62,206 nucleotides of DNA from Spirochaetota bacterium. GTDB lineage: Bacteria; Spirochaetota; UBA4802; UBA5368. The stretch lies in assembly GCA_035477215.1 (NCBI GenBank), contig DATIKU010000019.1, positions 1 through 62,206 on the forward strand. The letters are read 5' to 3'. Each line of letters begins with the position of its first letter. The first letter of the stretch is position 1. The notes under the pieces are model-generated. The model was not told where the DNA came from, ran no database searches, and saw only the letters and a program-made list of their open reading frames with translations. Position numbers and translations under genes: made by a program. Shown here one piece after another: positions 53,236 to 61,876 of the stretch.

Positions 53236-54336
53236 TCATTTCAGCGCGCCGATCGCCTCACACAATCCCAGGAGGACGTCCCTTCCCTCTCCGTCCATTC
53301 CCAGCGAGGGAACGGCCCCTACGGCCTCGCGGACCAGACTCCGGTGCATCTCTTCGGAGGCGGCCAGCGCACCGCTTTCCCGCATGATGGTCCGAATACG
53401 CGAAATGTCGGTCTTCGTCTTTCCGGGCCTGGTAAAGAGCGTCTCGAAGTGCTTTCTTCCACCGGCATCGAGGCGCTCCATCGTATTCTGCACCAGCACG
53501 GTCTTCTTTCCCTCAATAATATCGGAGTCCGCAGATTTCCCCATCTCGATTTTATCGCCGAAGACGCCCAGTATGTCGTCGCGCACCTGAAACGCGTGGC
53601 CCAGCGGCAGGGCAAAGCGCTTGATGGCGCGCCTCCGGCGGGCGGTGGCCGCTCCCGCCAGCGCGCAACCCATAAGCAGCGGATAATACGCGGTGTAATA
53701 AGCGGTCTTCATCATCCCTATCTCCCAGGCTGACGTATCGCCGGTGCGGAGGGCAAGCGGCATGGTATTGATGATATCGAGAATCTGTCCCCAGGCCGTG
53801 CGCTCGTAGGTGCGCGCGAAAAGCCCGAGGAAGCTCTCTCTCGCCGCGCCGTCGATCTTCGCTCCGAGAATGAGCTGAAGCGCATCACAGAAAAGCACAT
53901 CGGCGGCGACCAGGGCGACGTCGCTCCCAATGCACGAATTTCGCGTAAGGCCTGCGAACCGCCGCTGCATGACCAAATGAAAGGCCTCGCCGCCGCGCCG
54001 CACCGCGGATCGGTCGATAATATCGTCCTGTATGAGAAGGAAGGAATGCATTATCTCGAGCGAAGAGGCGATCGCCACGATTTCCTTCAGGATTGACGCT
54101 TCGCCGCCGTACCCGCGGAACGCCGCGATGAGCACCAGCGGCCTGATGCGTTTACCCGGCCTCAGGCAGTATTCCGCAAGGTCGCTCCAGATGCCGGCCA
54201 TGAATTCGTGTTCGGCGCCCTTTTTTTTGCCTGCGAAGTATTTCTCTATTGACAGGTCGATTCGCGGGGAATACTTTTCAGCGAACCGGTTAAAGTGCCG
54301 CGCCTGCGGTGTCGGATTTTCTTTCGTCTCTTTCAT
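53236..54336 (-). CDS. polyprenyl diphosphate synthase
   Basis: 366 residues of the trans-isoprenyl synthase family. First Asp-rich motif LIQDDIIDRS (DDxxD) and second QVRDDILGVFGD (DDxxxxxD), plus the allylic-binding RPGKRIRP. The product length (farnesyl, geranylgeranyl or longer) is set by residues I cannot read reliably. It may feed quinone, carrier-lipid or carotenoid synthesis. It is 78 bases upstream of the two TetR genes on the same strand. Confidence 0.88.
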   Translation of the reverse strand: MKETKENPTPQARHFNRFAEKYSPRIDLSIEKYFAGKKKGAEHEFMAGIWSDLAEYCLRPGKRIRPLVLIAAFRGYGGEASILKEIVAIASSLEIMHSFLLIQDDIIDRSAVRRGGEAFHLVMQRRFAGLTRNSCIGSDVALVAADVLFCDALQLILGAKIDGAARESFLGLFARTYERTAWGQILDIINTMPLALRTGDTSAWEIGMMKTAYYTAYYPLLMGCALAGAATARRRRAIKRFALPLGHAFQVRDDILGVFGDKIEMGKSADSDIIEGKKTVLVQNTMERLDAGGRKHFETLFTRPGKTKTDISRIRTIMRESGALAASEEMHRSLVREAVGAVPSLGMDGEGRDVLLGLCEAIGALK

Positions 54337-54438
54337 CGTCTGTAGGGCGGCGGACCTCTTGCCGAGCGTGATTACGAAGTGAGGAGCTTAAAGCGGGCGC
54401 ATGATCGTGTCAATAGATTTTCTCCGCGCGGCGGCCGC

Positions 54439-56085
54439 ATGAGAAACGCCGCATACATAACGCTGGCACTCGCCATCCTCGTTTGGCTGCTTTTTGTAAA
54501 CGATTACCGTTACGGCCGTTTTTCGCCGCCGCTCGATCCGGCCGCGCTAAATGACCGTGAAATTACCCCGAACGCTCCGGCGCGCCGTACACCGCAGTAT
54601 CCGGCCGTTCTCCTGTTCATCCTCGACGGCGCCACGCGCGACGCGCTCTACAACCCGTCCCTCTGCCCCGAGATTACGTCCCGATGGTTGAAGTTCGGAC
54701 TGCGCTACGAGGACGCGAGGGCGATGCCCCCGTCGGTGTCCGCGCCGAACTACTTTTCCATCTTGTCAGGTGCTCCCCCTTCGGTTCATGGCATCGTCAA
54801 CAACGAGGTCCGGTCCCGGCGGGACCTGCACGCACCCACGGTTTTTCAGTCAATCTCGGATGCCGGTCTTGACTCGCGCCTTGTGGGCTTCAACTGGTAT
54901 AAAGATTTGTTCGGCCACCTGGCGTCGTATACACCGGCGGAATGCTGCGAAAAGGACGACCCCGCGGAGGTCGCCGGCGCCGTTTCGGACATGATTCGAC
55001 ATGCCGACCTTCCCTTCTTCACGGTCGCGCATTTTCTCTCGCCGGACAACGCGGCGCACGCCACGGGGTCCAATAAAAGCGAGCGCTATCTCGGTTCCAT
55101 TAAAACGATCGACAGCCTTCTCGGCGGCATCTTCCGCCTGCTCGACCGCGTATATCCAGGGGCGCTGGTCATCATAACGTCGGACCACGGTATGAACGTG
55201 GACGGAAACCACGGCGGGCTGGACATGAACTCCATTCGGGTGCCGCTGTACCTGCTCTCGCCGTCGCTTCCGCACGCCGGCGTCTCCCGCACGGTTTATC
55301 ACGCCGCCATCGCGCCCACCGTCGCCGCGGCGGCCGGAGCGGCCCTTCCTGTGCTCTCCGCGGTTCCTCCGCTTGCCGAAGCGCTCGATGCACGCGCAAA
55401 GGAATACCTGAGGGATTCAATCCGGCTGCGCGAGCGCATGATTGCCGCCTTCCGCTTCATGTATCCGATCATCCCCGCGCCGAAGTTCGTCGCGCACGAG
55501 GACGACGCACAGCGTGACGCGCGCCTCACCGCCGCCATAATGGAAAGACCCGCGCGCGACAAGGAAACGCTTTTGCTTTACCAGCGGCTTGCGTTTTCAC
55601 TCGCGCTTCTTTTTCTCGCGGCCATGGCCATGCGTCGCATGCCGGCGGGCACAACCACCGTCCTGCTCGTTAACGGAACCGTGGTGGCGGCCGCGGGGGT
55701 CGCCATGCGCGTTGTTTTTTCGGCGCATGCGTATGCCGCCGCGGCATCGATTTACACTATCGTTATTGTTATCATCACGGGGCTGAGTATTGCACTGCTG
55801 CGACGAAGCCCGCTGTATCTGCAACTGCGCGTCCCCGGATCGTTCATTGATCTGGCGGCGCTCCTGTTGCTTGAAACCGCGATCATCGGCGCCTGCTTCC
55901 TTCCGCTTTACACGTTCGCGCCCGATGAAAATATATTCGGCGTGCGCTTCCTCGCCCTCGCGCTGTGGTCTCCGGCCATCATGATGCTTCTTATAAAACT
56001 GATAATGGCGGTGGAATCCCGCGTATTCCTGCTGGCCGGCGCAACCGCAGGGGCGCCTGTCGGCGGCGATCATCACCCCGCCTGA
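54439..56085 (+). CDS. membrane phosphodiesterase/alkaline-phosphatase-superfamily protein
   Basis: About 548 residues. A short N-terminal membrane segment is followed by a periplasmic type-I phosphodiesterase domain (~40-330): LFILDGATRDA with the metal-binding Asp, SAPNYFSILSG with the nucleophile Ser/Thr position, DHGMNVDGNHGG metal sites. The C-terminal 180 residues contain about four membrane helices. Family members hydrolyse nucleotides, phospholipids or transfer phospho-groups to lipids or glycans; the substrate is unknown. The start at 54439 gives MRNAAY and the membrane segment; a longer frame begins at 54379. Confidence 0.8.
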   Translation: MRNAAYITLALAILVWLLFVNDYRYGRFSPPLDPAALNDREITPNAPARRTPQYPAVLLFILDGATRDALYNPSLCPEITSRWLKFGLRYEDARAMPPSVSAPNYFSILSGAPPSVHGIVNNEVRSRRDLHAPTVFQSISDAGLDSRLVGFNWYKDLFGHLASYTPAECCEKDDPAEVAGAVSDMIRHADLPFFTVAHFLSPDNAAHATGSNKSERYLGSIKTIDSLLGGIFRLLDRVYPGALVIITSDHGMNVDGNHGGLDMNSIRVPLYLLSPSLPHAGVSRTVYHAAIAPTVAAAAGAALPVLSAVPPLAEALDARAKEYLRDSIRLRERMIAAFRFMYPIIPAPKFVAHEDDAQRDARLTAAIMERPARDKETLLLYQRLAFSLALLFLAAMAMRRMPAGTTTVLLVNGTVVAAAGVAMRVVFSAHAYAAAASIYTIVIVIITGLSIALLRRSPLYLQLRVPGSFIDLAALLLLETAIIGACFLPLYTFAPDENIFGVRFLALALWSPAIMMLLIKLIMAVESRVFLLAGATAGAPVGGDHHPA

Positions 56086-56119
56086 ACCGCGCCACGCCAT
56101 AATTATTTTAATCGTTTCA

Positions 56120-56148
56120 TTGACATTTCGGCCGCTTTGTCGTACATT
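56120..56148 (+). promoter_or_regulatory. sigma-70-type promoter of the predicted barrel gene
   Basis: TTGACA (56120-56125, perfect) and TACATT (56143-56148) are 17 bases apart. The transcript would have a leader of about 125 bases, in which GGAACA/TGTTCC can pair, before the ATG with its strong GGAGGAA site. Confidence 0.6.
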
Positions 56149-56279
56149 GAGTCCTTGCGGCGATCCTAAAATCCGGAACAGTTTTAACGAAAGTATGTTC
56201 CGTTATCGCTGAAGCGATACGGGAAAGCCGGTTTTCCTTTCCGTTGCATGCGTCACGTTTATAAATCTGGAGGAACGAC

Positions 56280-57134
56280 ATGAGGAGAATCTCTGGCAAT
56301 CTGGCGAAGCGCCTTGCGGTTTTGGTCTTCGTCGCGGCGTTCGGAACGCAGGCGTTCGCGGACGAGGTTAACAGCACAAACGGCGGACTCATGCTGCACG
56401 GCGGTATCGGCGCGGGGAGCGCGATATTCGGATTCGTCCAGAACACGGACAGCAGCTCCGAGCTCGGGACGGGCAGCAGCACCGGATTCGACTTGGGCAT
56501 GCTCCTGAACTACCACATGTTCGCGGCGGGCCTTGGATTCACGCGCGTATCCTTCGATACGCTGGAGTGGAAAGAAGAATCTGGAGGTACTGAATATGAG
56601 CTTGAATCCGAGGGCTCAGGCTATTTCTGGACTTTAGATGCCACCTTCGGCATTAAGGCTTTTACTGAAGCCGGCGACATGGGATTCACTCACTTCTTCG
56701 TCGGTTTGCGTGCGTGGAAGGCATTTCGCGAACAGGATAGTGTCAGTTCTGATCTTGGACCGCTCCCCCCTGGAGTCAGTACGGGCAAATACGAAATGTA
56801 CGGAAGCGGATGGATCGCCGGCTTCCGCGATTTCAGCACGCTCCCGCTGGGAATTTTTTCACTTGCCCTGCAGTCCGGTCTGTGGGTATATCATGCTCCA
56901 ATACGCGATTTGAAGGTAAACGATAGCGGAATAAAAATAAAGGATGATCAAAGCGTCGGATTCGGGCTGGAACTTGGAATCGGCGCGGCGTTCGAAGAAA
57001 TGGGCCTGTCGATAATCGGCGGCCTCAAGATGGACATCACCGCGACGGCGTTTACCTATACATCCATAGACGCGGTCGCCGGCGCGGGATACGCGCAGTT
57101 CTTTCTTGTGCTGAAGAAGGAGTTCGCGCTGTAG
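56280..57134 (+). CDS. predicted outer-membrane beta-barrel protein
   Basis: 284 residues with a signal peptide (~1-27, cleavage after AFA) and a mature part made of alternating hydrophobic strands (for example FDLGMLLNYHMFAAGLGFTRV and FGLELGIGAAFEEMGLSIIG), ending in a strand finishing LKKEFAL. This is the pattern of an outer-membrane barrel of perhaps 8-12 strands. It has its own promoter and a strong ribosome binding site (GGAGGAA), consistent with an abundant protein. No family name can be given. Confidence 0.82.
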   Translation: MRRISGNLAKRLAVLVFVAAFGTQAFADEVNSTNGGLMLHGGIGAGSAIFGFVQNTDSSSELGTGSSTGFDLGMLLNYHMFAAGLGFTRVSFDTLEWKEESGGTEYELESEGSGYFWTLDATFGIKAFTEAGDMGFTHFFVGLRAWKAFREQDSVSSDLGPLPPGVSTGKYEMYGSGWIAGFRDFSTLPLGIFSLALQSGLWVYHAPIRDLKVNDSGIKIKDDQSVGFGLELGIGAAFEEMGLSIIGGLKMDITATAFTYTSIDAVAGAGYAQFFLVLKKEFAL

Positions 57135-57164
57135 GCCCGCATTCGGAAGCACCGCGCAAGGCGA

Positions 57165-58379
57165 TTAAAACCGTATCGCGGTTTTAATCGCCTCGTATCG
57201 CGACTTGTTCAGGTTCACCCCGATCATGGCGCGGTAGTCGTCGATCGGAAAGGTATGCGTGAGCATATCGTCCACCCGCACCTTCTTCTTCGCGATGAGC
57301 TCCAGGGCCGTCTCGAACACCTGTTTCTTCCCTCCGCCTTTTACCGGGTTGTACCGATAGCCGTAACACCCCCTGACCGTCTGAAGCTTGAGCCACAGCG
57401 GCGTGAGGTCCAGGTTGACGTTCTTGCCGATTCCGATAACCGAAAGCGTCCCATCGGCGGCCAGTATCCGCAGCGAGAGGTTCAGCGTGTCGGCATGCCC
57501 CACCGTATCGTAGATCCGCTCGAACCCGCCCATCACCACGCGCTCACCGAGAAGCGGCCGGTAGGCCCTTCCTCCGGCGAGGTCCACGGCCGCCTCGATG
57601 AGGCCGCCGGCGACGACCCGGTCGGCCCCCGACTGTTTGCAGTATTCGGCGCTGTGCGGCGCGGGCTCGACCACGGTGAGGTCGCACCGGCTTCCGAGCG
57701 CCCGAATGGACTTGACGACCATCGCGCCGATCACGCCCCCTCCGATGACGAGTACGCGGTCCCTGTGTCCCGGCATGTTGTCTATGACCGCCTGCAGGCC
57801 GACCGCGAGCGGCTCGGTGAGCGTCGCCGACTCGGCGCTCACGCCTTTGGGCAGGCAAAACACCTGGCTTTTATGCGCCACAACGTACTCGGCGAAACCG
57901 CCGTTCACGTCGCGGCAGATGCCGGTGAACATCCCCGGGGAAAAGGCCCCCTCCGCGAAGTTCTCACAGTTTCCCGGAATGCCCGCCGCGCAGCTGCGGC
58001 ACACGGGCTTTATCCCCCGCGGCACGCAGCCGAGGAACGGCATTACCGCGACCATGTCGCCGCGCGCGCAGTTCCGGACGTCCCTGCCGGTCTCGACGAC
58101 CTCGCCGCAGAACTCGTGGCCGGGCACGCAGGGAAACGAGGTGAAGGGCGACGCCGTGGGAGAATCTTTAAGCATGATGAGGTTGATGTCGCTCCCGCAG
58201 ACACCGCAGAGGTGAGTTTTGATTTTGACCCACTCCGCCGAAGGAAGGGCCGGTTCGGGTATATCGGCCAGCCTGATCGTGGATAATGGTCCGGTATAAC
58301 AGGACTTCGCACTGACTGGCCGAAGGGCCTGTATGGCCAGGAACTTCGCGACGTTCACGTTGAAGAGCAGCGCTTTCAT
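57165..58379 (-). CDS. zinc-dependent medium-chain alcohol dehydrogenase (MDR family)
   Basis: 404 residues. Catalytic zinc site CGVCGSD and PGHEFCGEV; NAD-binding VIGGGVIGAMVV; a cysteine-rich structural-zinc region with CRSCAAGIPGNC. An N-terminal extension of about 50 residues precedes the usual start of the fold. The substrate is an alcohol, sugar alcohol or 2-oxo compound and cannot be fixed. It follows the ThDP enzyme by 18 bases, so the two are co-transcribed and may act in sequence. AAAGGAG precedes the ATG. Confidence 0.88.
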   Translation of the reverse strand: MKALLFNVNVAKFLAIQALRPVSAKSCYTGPLSTIRLADIPEPALPSAEWVKIKTHLCGVCGSDINLIMLKDSPTASPFTSFPCVPGHEFCGEVVETGRDVRNCARGDMVAVMPFLGCVPRGIKPVCRSCAAGIPGNCENFAEGAFSPGMFTGICRDVNGGFAEYVVAHKSQVFCLPKGVSAESATLTEPLAVGLQAVIDNMPGHRDRVLVIGGGVIGAMVVKSIRALGSRCDLTVVEPAPHSAEYCKQSGADRVVAGGLIEAAVDLAGGRAYRPLLGERVVMGGFERIYDTVGHADTLNLSLRILAADGTLSVIGIGKNVNLDLTPLWLKLQTVRGCYGYRYNPVKGGGKKQVFETALELIAKKKVRVDDMLTHTFPIDDYRAMIGVNLNKSRYEAIKTAIRF

Positions 58380-58397
58380 AGTGTCTCCTTTCAGACC

Positions 58398-60068
58398 TTA
58401 TTCCATCTTCAGCGCCTGGTAGAAGAGCGGCGTTGCCGGGCTCGTGACGGTCGGATCGGTCATCACGTTCACGCAGGCCGGCCTGCCCGATGCGAGCGCC
58501 CGCCTGAGGGCCGGTACGATCTCTTCGTCCTTCGTTACGAACTCGCCGTGGCCGCCAAGGCCCTCGACCATCTGGTCGTAGCGCCTCATGCCAAGCTCGG
58601 CGCACTGCAGGCGGTCGCCCCCGATCGACATCTCCTGGCTGTGCTTGATCATGCCCCAGGCGCAATCGTTGTTCACCACGACGACCACCGGAATGTTGTG
58701 CCGCACCATGGTGTCGAATTCCATGGAGTTGAACCCGAACGAACCGTCGCCGTTGAAGACCACGACCGGCCTTTCGGGACGCGCGAGCTTGGCTGCGACC
58801 CCGAAGGGGATGCCGGTCCCCAAACAGCCCAGAAGACCCGAGGCGCTGCCGATGACCCCGGCCTTCTGCCGCGTAAACAATCCCACCTGCCCGAAATAGC
58901 TGGTGTCGCCGCCGTCGACCACGTAGAGCGCATCCTCGCCCACGACCTCCTGAATCTTCGCGACAAGCCGGATCGGATGGATGGGGTCCGACGCCGTTTC
59001 GCGCGCCTTGAGCTCCGAATCTATGAACGAGTAGCTTGCCGCACGCAGGGTCTTGACCCACTCGCCATGGTTTTTCTTTTCAACGAGGGGCAGCAGGCGA
59101 CCGAGCACCGAACCGACGTCGCCCACCAGCCCGGCGTCGGCCTTCCGGTTGCGGTCTATCTCGCGCGGGTCGATGTCGATCCGCACCACTTTCGCGCCGG
59201 CAGGAATTACATCGCCCGACATGAAGAGCCAGTTGAAGCGCAGGCCCGCGGCCACGATCACGTCGGCCTGGCCGAGCGTTACCAGCAGGCCCACGTTTCC
59301 ACAGTCCCAGATTGAAAGCGGATGGCGGTCGGGAAGCTCGCCCCGGCCGTAATTGAGGAGCATAAACGGGATGCCGGTCTTCTCCACGAAGGCTCCCAGG
59401 CGGTCCGAGCAGGCGCTGAATCCTACGCCGGTACCGCCGAGGAAGAGCGGCTGCTTCGCGTTGTTTATTATATCCGCGGCGGCTTTAAGCTCTTCGTCCA
59501 CGGGGACGACCGCGTAATTACGCGCGACCCTGACGGGCATTGGCGCGGATTCCAGCGGAATGGTTATGTTGAGGATGTCGGGTGGTAGTTCCAGAAACAC
59601 GGGTCCCGGCCGTCCCGCCGCGGCGTTGCGGAAGGCGATCGCCATGTATTCGGGAATACGCTTCGCATCGTAGCAGGTGGCGGCCCACTTCGTGATGGGC
59701 TTGACCATGTCGATCTGGTTCATCTCCTGCAGGGCGCCTTTCAGGTCGTCGCGCAACGGGTGCCTCCCGCAGAGCACCACCAGCGGCACATTGTCCATGT
59801 AGGCGTTCGCGATACCAGTGAGGCCGTTGGTGAATCCCGGGCCGGCGGTGAGGAAGCACACTCCCGGGCGCCCGGTGTAGACGGAGTACGCGTGGGCCAT
59901 CATGGCCGCCGCCTGTTCGTGCCGCACGTCGATGGTGCGGATTGAATACTCGGTGAAACCGTCAAGTATGGATTCGATGTGCCCGCCGGATATGCCGAAC
60001 ACGGTGTCGATCTTTTCCACTTCCTTTAAGTATTTCGCGACCAGGTGGCCGGCTTTGATATCTGCCAT
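58398..60068 (-). CDS. ThDP-dependent enzyme of the acetolactate synthase/2-hydroxyacyl-CoA lyase type
   Basis: 556 residues in the three-domain ThDP order: PYR (~1-170) with catalytic Glu51 in VRHEQAAAMMAHAY, central domain (~190-320) and PP (~360-550) with the metal signature GDGSFGFNSMEF and a following NND. The GISGGHIESILD and TAGPGFTNG segments resemble the group that includes 2-hydroxyacyl-CoA lyases and unassigned acetolactate-synthase-like enzymes rather than biosynthetic IlvB. No regulatory subunit (IlvN) is adjacent. The operon partners (MDR dehydrogenase, SCP2-like and epimerase genes) suggest acyl-CoA or lipid carbonyl chemistry, but that is inference. Confidence 0.82.
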   Translation of the reverse strand: MADIKAGHLVAKYLKEVEKIDTVFGISGGHIESILDGFTEYSIRTIDVRHEQAAAMMAHAYSVYTGRPGVCFLTAGPGFTNGLTGIANAYMDNVPLVVLCGRHPLRDDLKGALQEMNQIDMVKPITKWAATCYDAKRIPEYMAIAFRNAAAGRPGPVFLELPPDILNITIPLESAPMPVRVARNYAVVPVDEELKAAADIINNAKQPLFLGGTGVGFSACSDRLGAFVEKTGIPFMLLNYGRGELPDRHPLSIWDCGNVGLLVTLGQADVIVAAGLRFNWLFMSGDVIPAGAKVVRIDIDPREIDRNRKADAGLVGDVGSVLGRLLPLVEKKNHGEWVKTLRAASYSFIDSELKARETASDPIHPIRLVAKIQEVVGEDALYVVDGGDTSYFGQVGLFTRQKAGVIGSASGLLGCLGTGIPFGVAAKLARPERPVVVFNGDGSFGFNSMEFDTMVRHNIPVVVVVNNDCAWGMIKHSQEMSIGGDRLQCAELGMRRYDQMVEGLGGHGEFVTKDEEIVPALRRALASGRPACVNVMTDPTVTSPATPLFYQALKME

Positions 60069-60126
60069 AATCGTTCTCCCTGTTCTTAATTTCGCTTCGC
60101 GCGTACGGCGCGTTGAAAACCAACGC

Positions 60127-60486
60127 CTATTTCATCACCAGTTTGATGCCGTCGGTGAACCACTGGATGTAATAGGCCATACCCTCCACCTTCAACCCGC
60201 CCAGGGCGGCCGCTTTGAACGACTCCTCGTCGCTTCCGGACGCCATCACCCGAAACGCCGTTGCGGCGTCGGACCAGACAAGCGCTGCGTCCGCCGAATG
60301 TTCGCCGCCCGTCCGGGAAGAGAGCGTTCCCCTGTCGAAAACGAAAAGCCTCCCCCGCTTTCCATCCACGGTCTTGATGAGGATTTTAAGCCGCACCGTG
60401 CCGATATGACTCCGGTACGCCTTGTTCGTCTTAACCGCTTTTTTCAGTTTGCGATACAGAATGAACAGAAGTAGTGAAAGCTTCAT
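60127..60486 (-). CDS. small SCP2-like lipid-binding protein
   Basis: About 119 residues. After a hydrophobic N terminus (LSLLLFILYRKL) comes an alpha/beta fold with strands such as LKILIKTVDGKRGRLFVFD and DAALVWSDAATAFRVMASG, typical of sterol-carrier-protein-2 domains, which bind acyl-CoA or sterol-like lipids. The start at 60486 has GGGGAGG five bases upstream; a GTG at 60492 is also in frame. It lies about 60 bases before the ThDP gene on the same strand. Confidence 0.72.
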   Translation of the reverse strand: MKLSLLLFILYRKLKKAVKTNKAYRSHIGTVRLKILIKTVDGKRGRLFVFDRGTLSSRTGGEHSADAALVWSDAATAFRVMASGSDEESFKAAALGGLKVEGMAYYIQWFTDGIKLVMK

Positions 60487-60603
60487 CGACACCTCCCCGA
60501 CATGTGTTTATAGTGGATTCGCAGCAAATTCTAAAATTACCATGATTCCCGGTAATCAATAACCCCCTGTTCGCAGCCCTCACGTGTACGGCGCACCCGT
60601 TTT

Positions 60604-61578
60604 TCAGACATAGCGCTCCCTCACCCATGCGCCGATTTTTTCCATTGCCTTCGGGTAAGAAACCGTACTGCGCCAGCCGAGTTCCGAACGGGCAAGGGTG
60701 GTATCCACGTCGTTGTCCCTGCCCATCACGCCGGCGGCCAGCCGGGTAAGCGGCGCGCGGATGTTAAGCGGAGTGAGGGCCGCCTCGAGGAGCCGGCCGG
60801 CGGCCCAAGCGGCGCGGAAGGGCACGTTTCCCCTCGGGCGCTTGCCGATCATCGCGCCGAGGTCAGTCACGTAACGCTCCCAGCTCACCTCCCAGTCATC
60901 CCGAAAGTGATAGGCCCTCCCCGGAGCCGCGTCCATGGTTCCGGCGCGGATGATGCCGTCGACAAGGCTGTCCACGTACACGAGGCTCGCGCTGTGCCTT
61001 CCGCCGTCGATGAGCGGCACCATCATGTCACGCATGCGTTCGACGATATCGGTCACCCATACGCTCCCGGGGCCGGTGACGTTGGCCGGGCGCACGATGA
61101 CGCAGTCGATTTTTTCAGAATCGTGGTATTCGCGCACCAGCGCCTCGGCGTCGGCCTTCGCGTCGTTGTATGGAACGCCGGACTTGCGGAGTGCGGCGGT
61201 CTCCAATACGCCCTTCAGATGGGAGCCGAGCCCGAGCGCGGCGATGGAGCTTATATACACGAAACGCCCGGCGGTACCGGCGGCCTCGCGGAGCAGGTTT
61301 TCGGTCGCGCCGAAGATCGCGCCATAAAACTGAACGCGGGTTCCCCAGTCGGTGACGCGCGCGGCGAGATGAAACACCACGTCGGCCCCGGCGCAAACGC
61401 CCCCGATGCTCTCCCTGTCGGTAAGGTCACCCGGCAAAACCGTAACGCCCGCCCTCTCGAGGCCCTCCGTGTTTTCTCCCGGAAGCGCGAGCGCGTGAAC
61501 ACGGTGGCCCCTGAAGAGCAGTTCCCTTACGAGTACCGACCCGATGAAACCGGTCGCCCCTGTGACCAGCGCTTTCAT
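60604..61578 (-). CDS. NAD-dependent epimerase/dehydratase, 3-beta-HSD-like
   Basis: 324 residues, extended short-chain dehydrogenase. NAD(P)-binding GATGFIGS at residues 6-13, catalytic Ser in VYISSIA and Tyr/Lys in PYNDAKADAEAL. The C-terminal half resembles 3-beta-hydroxysteroid-dehydrogenase and hopanoid/lipid-modifying relatives more than sugar epimerases. It lies 111 bases upstream of the SCP2-like gene in the same direction, so a lipid-modifying operon is possible. Confidence 0.85.
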   Translation of the reverse strand: MKALVTGATGFIGSVLVRELLFRGHRVHALALPGENTEGLERAGVTVLPGDLTDRESIGGVCAGADVVFHLAARVTDWGTRVQFYGAIFGATENLLREAAGTAGRFVYISSIAALGLGSHLKGVLETAALRKSGVPYNDAKADAEALVREYHDSEKIDCVIVRPANVTGPGSVWVTDIVERMRDMMVPLIDGGRHSASLVYVDSLVDGIIRAGTMDAAPGRAYHFRDDWEVSWERYVTDLGAMIGKRPRGNVPFRAAWAAGRLLEAALTPLNIRAPLTRLAAGVMGRDNDVDTTLARSELGWRSTVSYPKAMEKIGAWVRERYV

Positions 61579-61876
61579 TCATCCCTCCACGCGTTTCTGC
61601 GTACGGCAACACTATGACATTATCAACCATACCTCCGCCGTTTTGTCGACCGTTCTTATAAACTGCAGCGAAAAAAAAGCCGGATCAGTTGCGGTTGTTT
61701 TTGATCTCCCCCCGGGGGGTATTTTCTAAACGCGGTGTTGAACGACGCGGAATAGAAGACTTCGGTTCTCTTTCCAACCGCAAATAATTATTTTTCTTGC
61801 CTCTCCGGCAAACTATTTATACACCTGCATGTGGTGTTCTTTTATGGCGTAACATTACAGCCGCCGGAGACCCTCC
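61579..61876. other. divergent intergenic region with a perfect GC palindrome
   Basis: No gene was recognised. A 12-base palindrome of six C and six G (61708-61719) stands out; it cannot form a hairpin loop, but it can be a protein-binding site. The leader before hisF is AT-rich and contains no clear promoter. Confidence 0.4.

Noticed and set aside
57255-58286. A 343-codon frame opposite the MDR dehydrogenase
   Set aside because: Shadow of a certain gene; no start signal and no family resemblance.
58168-59061. A 297-codon frame on the same strand in another phase inside the ThDP gene
   Set aside because: The ThDP gene covers it fully with clear motifs; this phase has no plausible protein.
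61708-61719. CCCCCCGGGGGG palindrome as a terminator
   Set aside because: A perfect palindrome without loop bases cannot fold into a stable hairpin and no T-tract fits; at most a binding site.
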